A stretch of DNA of 13,032 nucleotides from assembly GCA_938017765.1 (NCBI GenBank), contig CALIJH010000148.1, forward strand, positions 1-13,032. Direction: 5' to 3'. The notes below the pieces were generated by a model that saw only the letters and a list, made by a program, of their open reading frames with translations, was not told the origin of the DNA and did not search any database. The DNA comes from an uncultured Leptotrichia sp. Lineage in GTDB: Bacteria; Fusobacteriota; Fusobacteriia; Fusobacteriales; Leptotrichiaceae. Made by a program: the position numbers and the translations under genes. Positions 4,987 to 13,018 of this stretch are shown in pieces (positions within the stretch are counted from its first letter, which is position 1; each line of letters opens with the position of its first letter).

Positions 4987-7687
4987 ACTAAGTTTCAGAA
5001 ATATAAAGGAACTTAATAATATAAGTCTGCATTTCAGTAATGTCAAAAACATACTCAATAGCGAAGTCGAAACTGATACGGCAGGGAGAACGGTTATAAA
5101 TTCTCATCCCGATTTGACTTATGAAATAAATGATATGGACAGACAGAATGAAATAAACAATTTTCTTTCAAAACAGATAGTAAAAATTCAGAAAAGAAAA
5201 AAAGCGATTTTTGAAACTTTTATAAAAGATAAGGACAGTCTCCTTGAAAATAAAAATGATAATAAGGAAGCCGATTATCTGATAAGTGTACTGGATTTTT
5301 GTAATTTTTTCGGAAAAGAAAATATTGTAATCGAAACAAATGACAGAAATTATGAAGATTATTACAGTAAAATCTCGGAAGAAATAGCCGATAAACTGCA
5401 TACAATTTATGAAAAAAGACTAAGAGAATATGAACTGAAAAAATATGAAAATGTAGATAATATTACCGATAATATGGATAATGACCCGGATGATGATACA
5501 GACAACAATGAGAATAGCGGCATAGAAAATGAAAATAATAATGACAGCAATGAGAATATGGATAATGAAGATAGTGGATATAATAAAAATTACGGTAATG
5601 AGAGTAAATATAACAATAACGACAATAAAAAGAAGAATAAAGGACAGCATGGAATTTTATCAAGAATAGAAAATCAGAAAAGGGAAATTAATCAGTCGTA
5701 TATTTATATGAAAATCTTTAATTTTATTAAAAATAATTTTGAATATTTGGAACCGTATATTGACGAATATGGAAAAAATGAAATAAAGTATAAAAAAGAA
5801 AAATTTCTCGCCGAAATACCTGTAATAGAAAGTCTAAATCTGGATTTTTCGGAAAATACTGATGATTTTGATGATAGTAGACAGCTTGCATTAATTGCAA
5901 AAAGTGTAGCAAAAGCAAGGCTTATATTTGACAAGGAAAAGAAGAAAATATTAATCCCGAAAACATTTTTGGAAAATCAGGAGATAGTCTATAAAGTAAC
6001 GGAAAATATGGCTAAATCTGAAATGTCGGATTTAAAAATCTTGAAAAGAGAAAATTCGACGGAAAAGTTTGTAATAAATGAACTTTCCAAAAAAGAAATG
6101 CTGAAAAGACTGGCATTTGAAAAATTTGAAGAAATAATGAAAAAAAATATGGTCAGAATAAAATCGGAAGAACTGTTTTCAGGAAAACAGTTTTCAGAAA
6201 ATCAGTTTTTAAAAGAGAAATTTTCGGAAAAAATTCAGGAAAAATGGACAACAGAAAAACAGTCTGATGAATATTATGAAACAGATATCAGGCTGTATAA
6301 TATCAATACAGCTAAAATAAGTCTTTGGAATGTAGTAAAAAGCGTTATATTCAAAGAGCTGATAGATGAACTTAGACCGTATATTGTCGGAATTCAGGAT
6401 GAGAAAGGAGAGATAAAGAAAGAGAGCATAAAGCTGAATGATATGAAAAAAATCTCTGAAATAGCGGATTATAAGAAAGAACAAATTGAACTTTTATTTA
6501 AAAATAAAGAAAAAAGTATTTTCAGAGAAATAGAGAAAAAATATTTGAAACTCGAAAGGCAGTACACAGAACAAACTGAAAATGAGGAAATAAGGCAGAA
6601 AATAAGAGACGATATAAAGTCGAATATGGAAAAGGAAAAGAGAAACTATCTGGAGTTTATGAAAAAAGCTAAAGACGGAATGGACAGTAACCTCGCTGAA
6701 TTTAAAAGGAAGAATAAGGATTTTTCTTTTAATTTCAAAGTAAAAAACATAAGAAAAAAGAAAGAAAAAAACTTTGAAAAAAGAGAGAAAATTATTGCAA
6801 TATTCCTTGAAGATGTATATAATATCTTAAACAGATATAAGAAAACTTATATAAAAAACGACGAAATAAATAACGGACGGACTACTGATAACCGGTCGGA
6901 GAAAGCTGAAAAAAGACAAGATTTGAGGACTGCAGATACCGATTTTCTGTTTATAAAAGTATTTACGAAACTTTCGCAAAAATTTACTTTCATAATCCCT
7001 TTTCTTAGAAAATATGGAGATAAAATAAGCGATAAATCAGTTACAATGGCTTTTTTCAACGATATAAGTAATGTGAATGTTTTTCTGGAAAATATCGTCT
7101 ATAATGCGACCGATATACACATTATAAAGGATAAATACAAAATTTTCAGAAAAAGCGATGTAAAAAAGGAGATGATATTTCTGAACAGCAGCGGAAAAGC
7201 TGCAAAAATGAAAGTAACGTATTCGGAATATCTTGACTATAAATACAGTAAAAAGTACATACTGAATAAGAAAAATCCTTTTGAAATAAATCGGAAAAAT
7301 GCTTCTGATTATGGAAATATGCTTCCAAATGCGTATAAATATCACAGGATACTGGGAGAAAATATAAAATATTTATTTATTAATATAAATTCTGAAAAAG
7401 AGTTGAAAATAAACAGTAAGCTGTTTGAGAACTATACAGAATTTATAAATACTATGATTATACTGGACGGGGTGATAAACTCGGGAAATAAAATACTGCA
7501 CGAGGAACACGGGGAAAAAGATAAGGAAATAATACTGAAAAACTTTATGCCTGACGACAGTATCTTTGATATTTACGTAAATGATGACTATATCGGAACA
7601 ACTAATTATAACATTGATATAAACAGTGAAACTCTCAGAAACGAGACAATCGAACAGAGATTGAGAAAAATGCTTTCGGGAATGTAG
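4973..7687 (+). CDS. Very large soluble charged protein, unknown function
   Basis: This is a 904-residue protein of unknown family with no signal peptide or membrane span. Residues 1-155 form a first region. Residues about 158-222 are a low-complexity linker dominated by Asn, Asp and Glu. The rest is strongly charged and mostly helical, with likely coiled coil at about 490-600, and ends in a more mixed region (about 690-904). Residues near 400-425 contain short FSxxQF/FSEK repeats. I see no Walker motif or catalytic signature. I prefer ATG 4973, preceded by GGTGA, to the GTG at 4964; it overlaps the upstream gene by 14 bases. Composition and linker design echo the 643-residue neighbour, so the two may work as a pair. 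A scaffold, a secreted effector or a nucleic-acid-handling protein remain possible. Confidence 0.72.
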   Translation: MKPYKLSFRNIKELNNISLHFSNVKNILNSEVETDTAGRTVINSHPDLTYEINDMDRQNEINNFLSKQIVKIQKRKKAIFETFIKDKDSLLENKNDNKEADYLISVLDFCNFFGKENIVIETNDRNYEDYYSKISEEIADKLHTIYEKRLREYELKKYENVDNITDNMDNDPDDDTDNNENSGIENENNNDSNENMDNEDSGYNKNYGNESKYNNNDNKKKNKGQHGILSRIENQKREINQSYIYMKIFNFIKNNFEYLEPYIDEYGKNEIKYKKEKFLAEIPVIESLNLDFSENTDDFDDSRQLALIAKSVAKARLIFDKEKKKILIPKTFLENQEIVYKVTENMAKSEMSDLKILKRENSTEKFVINELSKKEMLKRLAFEKFEEIMKKNMVRIKSEELFSGKQFSENQFLKEKFSEKIQEKWTTEKQSDEYYETDIRLYNINTAKISLWNVVKSVIFKELIDELRPYIVGIQDEKGEIKKESIKLNDMKKISEIADYKKEQIELLFKNKEKSIFREIEKKYLKLERQYTEQTENEEIRQKIRDDIKSNMEKEKRNYLEFMKKAKDGMDSNLAEFKRKNKDFSFNFKVKNIRKKKEKNFEKREKIIAIFLEDVYNILNRYKKTYIKNDEINNGRTTDNRSEKAEKRQDLRTADTDFLFIKVFTKLSQKFTFIIPFLRKYGDKISDKSVTMAFFNDISNVNVFLENIVYNATDIHIIKDKYKIFRKSDVKKEMIFLNSSGKAAKMKVTYSEYLDYKYSKKYILNKKNPFEINRKNASDYGNMLPNAYKYHRILGENIKYLFININSEKELKINSKLFENYTEFINTMIILDGVINSGNKILHEEHGEKDKEIILKNFMPDDSIFDIYVNDDYIGTTNYNIDINSETLRNETIEQRLRKMLSGM

Positions 7688-7728
7688 GGAAAATTTGAAG
7701 AAATTAAAGGAAAAGAAAGGAAAGAATA

Positions 7729-8256
7729 ATGGTAGATGATTTAATACAAATCTTAATTTTGCTTGGAATTATTATTTTTGTTAAAAAATTTGGTTTTACG
7801 GTCATTGGATTAAGAAAACTTATAAAAGGTTATATAGATGTAACTGAAAATCCTAATAGAAAAATTGTGCTTACAGTAAAAAGAAAAATTTTTGGAATAT
7901 TTGACAAAAATAAGACTTATGAGTTAAAATATATAAAAGTGAAAAATAATATTAAAGAAGTGAAAGAATATTTTGATATTGTTCTGAAAGATAAGGAATA
8001 TATTTTAAGAGAAGTAGAATCGAATAAATTTTTTGATTTAAAAAAAAAGGCAGTGATTTATTTGAGAGATACGCTTCCTGTATTTGATAGGCTATCTACC
8101 AGATTTCTCCCTGAAACAGAACTAAAAAGCATAATAAGAGAAATGGTGGAGCTGAATATTGTAGAAATTGAAAAAGAAGATTTTAAAACACTTACTGAAA
8201 AAATGTCTTATGCTAATCTCATTAGAAAATTGAATAAATCAAAGGAGAAAAAATGA
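7729..8256 (+). CDS. Small single-span membrane protein, unknown
   Basis: A 175-residue protein with one N-terminal hydrophobic span (about 5-18, after Asp3-Asp4) followed by KK, then a basic, mixed soluble domain. By the positive-inside rule the soluble domain should be cytoplasmic. No known motif is recognised. The ATG follows AGGAAAG at a normal distance, 41 bases after the preceding stop. The last four bases (ATGA) overlap the next start, so the two are translationally coupled. Isoleucine codons are largely ATT here, whereas ATA dominates in the genes at 8792-12200, hinting at a different history for this pair. Confidence 0.7.
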   Translation: MVDDLIQILILLGIIIFVKKFGFTVIGLRKLIKGYIDVTENPNRKIVLTVKRKIFGIFDKNKTYELKYIKVKNNIKEVKEYFDIVLKDKEYILREVESNKFFDLKKKAVIYLRDTLPVFDRLSTRFLPETELKSIIREMVELNIVEIEKEDFKTLTEKMSYANLIRKLNKSKEKK

Positions 8257-8786
8257 AAAGAAATAAATTTATAGATTTTATAATATCTATGGAAGAAGAA
8301 GATGTGCCTTTAGGTAAATATTATGTAAAGAAAAAATTTGTATTAATTGGGGTATTAGCAATAATAGTGTATCTTTCAATTACATTATATAATGCAAATT
8401 CTCCTAAAATTATGGATATGGGAGGAGGAAAAAATACAGGACAGCAGAATGATTTATCTGATGAAACAAGTAAACGAATTGAAAAAGAAATGGAACCTTT
8501 TACTGAAGAAAATGAAGAAATCAAGACTTATGAACAGAATATGAATGAGATACTTTCAATGTCTGATGATGAAATAAGAGAATTATTGAGAAGTCAAAAT
8601 ATGTATCTTTCAGATGAAGATATAGCAAAATTTAGAGAAGATGTAAGAAAAAATATGCCGAAAACACAGGAAGAAGCAATGAAGAATGCAGAAGAATTTA
8701 AAAATTTTGAAGAAACGACAATGAAACAGGTATATGAAGAAGCAAAGAAAATGGCAGAGGAAGAAACTAAAAAGAAAGGGGAGTGA
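8253..8786 (+). CDS. Bitopic membrane protein with acidic coiled-coil tail
   Basis: This 177-residue protein has a short N terminus, a KYYVKKKF basic cluster, one membrane span (about 29-46), a glycine-rich turn (GGGK near 57-60) and a long, acidic helical C-terminal part (about 70-177). The basic side precedes the span, so the tail should lie in the periplasm. Size and topology resemble small bitopic parts of secretion machines such as VirB8- or VirB10-like proteins, but I see no sequence signature and do not assign a family. It overlaps the upstream gene by ATGA, and the next gene's ribosome binding site lies inside its last codons. Confidence 0.7.
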   Translation: MKRNKFIDFIISMEEEDVPLGKYYVKKKFVLIGVLAIIVYLSITLYNANSPKIMDMGGGKNTGQQNDLSDETSKRIEKEMEPFTEENEEIKTYEQNMNEILSMSDDEIRELLRSQNMYLSDEDIAKFREDVRKNMPKTQEEAMKNAEEFKNFEETTMKQVYEEAKKMAEEETKKKGE

Positions 8787-8791
8787 TAGTT

Positions 8792-10738
8792 TTGAAAAAG
8801 ATTTTAGCTGTTCTGATTTTTGCTATGAGTATAATCGTTTTTGGTGAGTGTGAAGATGATCTGGATTCAGCAAGGGTACAACTTTTGACGAGACTGAATT
8901 ACGGAGTACGTAGCGGGAATGAAACAATGTCGGCATATAACAATATGGTAAATAATTTCAATCTTGCAAGATATAAAACTAAAAGTCCGGGCTGTATATT
9001 TAACTATATCAGTCATAAAATGCTGATAAATAAAATAGATGATATGCAGAAAACGTTGGAAAATCAGATAAACAACAACTTTAACGGAACAAGGCAGATA
9101 CCGTATAATCAGAATGCACCATATAACGGATATGATGTGGATTATGAAGTAAAACATCCAAATACGGAGGACTCTACAGGAAATACATATACTACAGAAA
9201 AAAGAAATACGAATACTGCATTTAACGGTACTGACCACGCGGGACTTGTAAAATATATGTACGGTATTGCAGGTATGAATACATCGGCATTTAATCAGCT
9301 GGAACTGGAAGATTTTGCGGGAATGACTAAATACCAGCTCAGACCCGGAGTACCGCTCAGACCCGGAGATATAATCGTCATGAACTATAATAATGATGAA
9401 ACTATAGACACAATGGGATTAGTCTATAAAGATAGAAATGGTCAACTAAAAATGCTGGAAATGGGCGGAAATATGAATCAAGCAGGTTCAAGTGTGAAAT
9501 CATCCATACCTATGACCGACGCAAAGAATACTGCGTATGTAGTGCCGTTTGAAACTATTATGAGTAAGGCGTATTCTGTAGATGATGAAACGGATATAGG
9601 GGAACTGTATGACATAAGAGATAATGTATACAGCAGAGGAAAAGTTTTAAATCTTCCTGCGAGCAATCCAAATATTACTACTTACAGCAAACCGAGAAAT
9701 CAGACGTATCTTGCGAATAACGGGTTTACAGCTGCAACAACTACAACAGAAGCTATAAAAAACGTTAACCCTAAAGCGGTACTTGACCAAGTATCAGGAG
9801 TAACAAAAGACTTTTCAGCTTCAGCAAACAAAGCATATACGGGTATATCAAGACTGCTTTTGTCCATTATGGTGTTTCTGATGATAATACATATATTATG
9901 GAAAATGCTGAAAGGCGGACTGCACGGTTCGGTAGAAGAGATAATAAAAATGATTTTAGCTGAAATTGTTATAAAATCACCATATTTTATTTTTGTAGCA
10001 ATGTATCCTATATTAATGAAAAACGTAGTAATGCCATTATTCCTGTATAAGCTGCCGACAACATTTTTTGGAGACTTTATAAAGGTAAGTAATATTTCTA
10101 TGGAAAACGGTAAATACGTAACATATTCGGATTTGATAATGTACATTATGAAAAAAGGTGTACCGTTAATCATGGGAACATACGGAGCGGGAATAATAAA
10201 ACAGAAAGACTCTATCGGAGGTCTTTGGGGATTTTTCAAGACAGTATGGAAAGTAATACAAGGGTGGATAGATAATCCTACTGAAGTTGCAGCCAATGCA
10301 ATGCAGACATTGGGACTGCTTTTCACAATTTCAAGGGTAGTAACCCAGACAGTATTTTATAGACCGCTTACGGCAAGTACGGGGCTACTGACTATAATAA
10401 CTCTATTGAATGTAGCACTGAATATATTTATGAGTGCAATAACATTTATGATTTCAACATCTGTCGGACTTTTTTATATGATGTTCGGAATAAATGATAT
10501 AGGAAAATCAAAAGCACTCAATACATTAATGATAATAGTTTCAGGATTTATACAGTATCTCATAAACTTCTGTGTAATAGTAGTTTTAGGAATGGTAATA
10601 GAACTGATAGGAAAAGCTTCTTTGGGAGTAATAATAACACCATTCAATATTATAAATACTATAAAAGTATTTGTATGTATAGGTATAATATATGAGATAA
10701 CAAAACAGATAGGAGTTAAAATAGCAGGTAACTTATAA
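8792..10738 (+). CDS. Degenerate NlpC/P60 domain fused to VirB6/TrbL-like membrane domain
   Basis: A 648-residue envelope protein in three parts. Residues 1-18 are a Sec signal peptide (MKKILAVLIF start); the nearby FGEC is a poor lipobox. Residues about 140-260 resemble an NlpC/P60 cell-wall hydrolase: TDHAGLVKYMYGIAG (147-161) aligns with the catalytic DCSGLVxYxYxxxG motif, LRPGDIIVM (189-197) with LxPGDLVFF, and IDTMGLVYKD (205-214) with the DHVGIYxG strand. The catalytic Cys is His149 and the catalytic His is replaced, so hydrolysis is not expected. Residues about 347-648 contain six or more membrane spans in the style of VirB6/TrbL. I chose TTG 8792 because GGGGAG ends 8 bases before it and a clean signal peptide results; GTG 8783 overlaps that site. 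Likely role: part of a secretion channel whose periplasmic head binds, rather than cuts, peptidoglycan or a partner protein. Confidence 0.75.
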   Translation: MKKILAVLIFAMSIIVFGECEDDLDSARVQLLTRLNYGVRSGNETMSAYNNMVNNFNLARYKTKSPGCIFNYISHKMLINKIDDMQKTLENQINNNFNGTRQIPYNQNAPYNGYDVDYEVKHPNTEDSTGNTYTTEKRNTNTAFNGTDHAGLVKYMYGIAGMNTSAFNQLELEDFAGMTKYQLRPGVPLRPGDIIVMNYNNDETIDTMGLVYKDRNGQLKMLEMGGNMNQAGSSVKSSIPMTDAKNTAYVVPFETIMSKAYSVDDETDIGELYDIRDNVYSRGKVLNLPASNPNITTYSKPRNQTYLANNGFTAATTTTEAIKNVNPKAVLDQVSGVTKDFSASANKAYTGISRLLLSIMVFLMIIHILWKMLKGGLHGSVEEIIKMILAEIVIKSPYFIFVAMYPILMKNVVMPLFLYKLPTTFFGDFIKVSNISMENGKYVTYSDLIMYIMKKGVPLIMGTYGAGIIKQKDSIGGLWGFFKTVWKVIQGWIDNPTEVAANAMQTLGLLFTISRVVTQTVFYRPLTASTGLLTIITLLNVALNIFMSAITFMISTSVGLFYMMFGINDIGKSKALNTLMIIVSGFIQYLINFCVIVVLGMVIELIGKASLGVIITPFNIINTIKVFVCIGIIYEITKQIGVKIAGNL

Positions 10739-10764
10739 TATAAATATTAAAATAGGAGGAAAGA

Positions 10765-12636
10765 ATGAAAATAAAGGTTTTACAGAAAATAAATAGTAAA
10801 ATAATTATGCTGTTTATAATATTTAGTACAATTTCTTTGTCGGACGCGAACTCTGACGCCTTTGCACAAGTGTTTAGGGAAGCGTCAAAACAGAGTGATA
10901 GTAAAAAGATAATAGAAAGGGTAGTAAACTCCTTGTATTATGGGCTTTTAACAATATATAGAGGGATATCGCTCAAAATAAGTCAGATATGCGGATTTAT
11001 CCTGATAGCATTTATGATAATCAGTATACTGAAGATAATATTGCAAAATATAGACAAAGTAGATCTGTATACAATAATGAAAATGATACTGCCTACATTT
11101 GTAAAAAATATAATAATAGCATTTATACTGGTAACACCGACAACATATAATTCGACATCAGGACTGACAGGTGGAGGAATGGTAACAGGAACACTATTGA
11201 CAAGAATGGTGGAAGCGATATTTACGATGTTTTATAGATTAGGACTGATATTCTTCAATGACCCTAAGTTTAATAATGCAACACCGGGGCAAATAGCAGA
11301 TGTATTTTTCACAAGACCATTAAGATTATTGGAGAAAGCACTTGGATTTATGTCATTTTTTTCAATATTTATAAACATAGGGAAAATAATATTGATAATA
11401 GTATGTTTATGGATATGCGGGAAAATAATATCGATATATATATCGAATATATTTATGGCACTTATGTTGGTAACATTTTCAATATTCTTCCTAATATTTT
11501 TAACAATAGAGGGAACAGCAGAAATTGGACAGAAAGGGATAAGAATAATAGTAATACAGTCAGTAACAATGTTTATGACAGTAGCAATGATGGGGATATC
11601 GTATCAGGTAATAAAGCTGATAGAAGTAGGAGACAGTATAACAGGAATAGCGTCGTTAGCAGTAATATTATTAATGTTACAACAGGTAATGGAAGGAATA
11701 AGCACAATGGCGATAGCGATAACATCAGGAGGAACACTTGGACAAAGTAAAGGAGACGCATTTATGGGGTTAGGTTCAGCATTTGGAATGGTAGCAGGAG
11801 GACTTGCAATGATGGGCGGAGCAAAACTTGATGAACTGAAAGAGGGAAATACAAAAGAAACAGGGAGCGAACTTTTCGGTAAAGAAAGTAATGCAAAAGA
11901 AGATAATAACAGCAGTAAATACAGTGATAAGGAAGTAATGGCAAAAGCAAACAGGAATGTAGAAAATGAAACAAACGGAAGATACAGTGGAAGCAGTGGC
12001 GGAAACAGCAGAAATACATCAAATAATGGATTAGGAGTAAGATATAATAAAGGAAGAGGAGTACCGAAGAACTTTAAAAAGGCAGAAGATAGTTTCAGAG
12101 ATTACAAAGATATGAAAAAGAAAAGTGGCTTAGGAATAAATTCGAAGATAGGGATAGGAGCAGCAATATTCTTTCAAGCAGCAACAATGGATTTGAGTAA
12201 TTTAAAAAATATCACAGAATTAGCAGATAAAACTAAAAGTTCACTGAAAAATAATAATTATCCGTATAATGTAATGTCGAGAACTGAGCAATTAAGAGCA
12301 ATAGGAGCAGATTTGTTTAACGATGGTTTTAATAATCTAATTCAAGGATTAAAAGCAGAGCCAAATTTAAATCCAGAAATGGGTTCAATGAATGAAGCAA
12401 CAAAAGGTAATGCTTATTATGGATATGGAGGTAATAAGAATGATTACTATGAAAGAAGAAATCCAAATGAAATAGCTAAAGGAGAGAATAATTATACAAA
12501 TAATATGATAAATACATACATGGATAGCCTTGAAAATTTGAATAGAAATAATCCAAATAAGATTCTATCACAAAAATTTAACAGTCCTGAAGATATTGCC
12601 AATGCAATCAAAAACTTTCATAAGAAAGCTCAATAA
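10765..12636 (+). CDS. TrbL/VirB6-like polytopic membrane protein with variable tail
   Basis: A 623-residue inner-membrane protein. Residues 1-28 look like a signal peptide (hydrophobic 13-25, then SLSDANSDA). Several spans follow: about 76-95, 108-132, 195-222, 226-250, 262-282 and 295-320. A glycine-rich MGLGSAFGMVAGGLAMMGG stretch (334-352) follows the last spans, typical of the end of TrbL membrane domains. The rest (about 360-623) is hydrophilic and Asn/Gly/Ser-rich, with a short hydrophobic patch at about 464-476. Family membership rests on topology and style. In conjugation and type IV secretion, TrbL/VirB6 forms the inner-membrane channel base. AGGAGG lies 5 bases before the ATG. Codon choice changes near residue 500 (see findings), suggesting that the last 120 or so residues were acquired or exchanged. 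Confidence 0.75.
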   Translation: MKIKVLQKINSKIIMLFIIFSTISLSDANSDAFAQVFREASKQSDSKKIIERVVNSLYYGLLTIYRGISLKISQICGFILIAFMIISILKIILQNIDKVDLYTIMKMILPTFVKNIIIAFILVTPTTYNSTSGLTGGGMVTGTLLTRMVEAIFTMFYRLGLIFFNDPKFNNATPGQIADVFFTRPLRLLEKALGFMSFFSIFINIGKIILIIVCLWICGKIISIYISNIFMALMLVTFSIFFLIFLTIEGTAEIGQKGIRIIVIQSVTMFMTVAMMGISYQVIKLIEVGDSITGIASLAVILLMLQQVMEGISTMAIAITSGGTLGQSKGDAFMGLGSAFGMVAGGLAMMGGAKLDELKEGNTKETGSELFGKESNAKEDNNSSKYSDKEVMAKANRNVENETNGRYSGSSGGNSRNTSNNGLGVRYNKGRGVPKNFKKAEDSFRDYKDMKKKSGLGINSKIGIGAAIFFQAATMDLSNLKNITELADKTKSSLKNNNYPYNVMSRTEQLRAIGADLFNDGFNNLIQGLKAEPNLNPEMGSMNEATKGNAYYGYGGNKNDYYERRNPNEIAKGENNYTNNMINTYMDSLENLNRNNPNKILSQKFNSPEDIANAIKNFHKKAQ

Positions 12637-12694
12637 TTTTTAAATAAAGAGATTGATTGAATTCAAAAAATTATGATAATGGAGATGATAAATT

Positions 12695-12841
12695 ATGAAA
12701 AAAATTATGACATTAGTTATATTAATGATGATTATAAGTTGTGCTGATATTGCAGCTTCGAGAGAACGTATGAGACAAAGAGGAAGAATATGTAGATATA
12801 ATTATAAAGGAGAAGTACAGAATTGTGATTATATAAACTAA
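12695..12841 (+). CDS. Small lipoprotein, VirB7/TrbK-sized
   Basis: A 48-residue ORF starting MKKIMTLVILMM. It has a two-lysine n-region, a hydrophobic core and a lipobox IISC ending at Cys16, so it should be cut and lipid-modified there. The mature part is about 33 residues, basic, with two further cysteines (33 and 44) that could form a disulfide in the periplasm. GGAG at 12681-12684 lies 10 bases before the ATG. It follows the TrbL-like gene by 58 bases. Known parallels by size and place are VirB7, a short lipoprotein encoded just after VirB6, and TrbK, an entry-exclusion lipoprotein of the RP4 trb cluster. Neither is shown by sequence. An immunity-type partner for the tail of the preceding protein is another option. 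Confidence 0.65.
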   Translation: MKKIMTLVILMMIISCADIAASRERMRQRGRICRYNYKGEVQNCDYIN

Positions 12842-12844
12842 TAA

Positions 12845-12860
12845 ATATATAATTATATAT
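12845..12860. repeat. 16-bp AT-only perfect palindrome
   Basis: The bases from 12845 to 12860 read the same on both strands and consist only of A and T. It lies 4 bases after the small lipoprotein gene. It has no following T run, so it is a poor terminator candidate. In such AT-rich DNA it may have arisen by chance. Confidence 0.35.
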
Positions 12861-12928
12861 AAAATAAAAAAAGTTTAATATCACAAAATATACAGAAAAC
12901 ATAATTATAAATTATATAAAAATTTTCA

Positions 12929-13018
12929 ATTTAAAACGGGAAGTGAACTTAGAAAAAGTCATCTGTTTGAGCCATAAGCGAGTTTTTGACTTTTTCTTAG
13001 TGAACGAGTGTTTTAAAT
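12929..13018. repeat. REP-like palindromic element, about 90 bp
   Basis: The outer arms are ATTTAAAAC (12929-12937) and its exact complement GTTTTAAAT (13010-13018). The inner arms are AGAAAAAGTCA (12951-12961) and TGACTTTTTCT (12987-12997), a perfect 11-bp stem. The inner loop (12962-12986) holds GTTTGAGCCATAAGCGAG, which resembles the GTTTGAGC/AGCGAG core that I recall from repeated intergenic palindromes in several Firmicutes and fusobacteria. AGTGAAC also occurs twice as a direct repeat (12942-12948 and 12999-13005). Its GC content is higher than that of the flanks. It could be a multi-copy REP element of the kind served by Y1/RAYT transposases, or simply a strong terminator for the operon (TTTTT follows the GAC arm). 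Confidence 0.6.

Noticed and set aside
5420..5663. Minus-strand ORFs rich in Ile, His and Tyr opposite the Asn/Asp-rich linker
   Set aside because: They are the mirror image of the low-complexity linker of the 904-residue protein and have no start signals.
6171..6205. Inverted repeat AACTGTTTTC / GAAAACAGTT plus 15-base tandem repeats inside the 904-residue gene
   Set aside because: The reading frame runs through without break, and the repeats encode short FSxxQF protein repeats. The hairpin loop is too tight and lacks a T run, so no regulatory role is supported.
9332..9368. Near-exact 18-19 base tandem repeat in the NlpC/P60-like region (LRPGVPLRPGD)
   Set aside because: It stays in frame and fits the LxPGD motif of the family. 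It is most simply a small local duplication.
11403..11750. Overlapping plus-strand ORF of 115 codons within the TrbL-like gene
   Set aside because: It is an out-of-frame shadow rich in Asn, Asp and Arg, without a ribosome binding site, inside a well-supported membrane protein gene.
12653..12680. Possible promoter TTGATT / GATAAT before the small lipoprotein gene
   Set aside because: The spacing is 16 bases, but the start would fall within or after the ribosome binding site at 12681, so it is unlikely to drive the gene.
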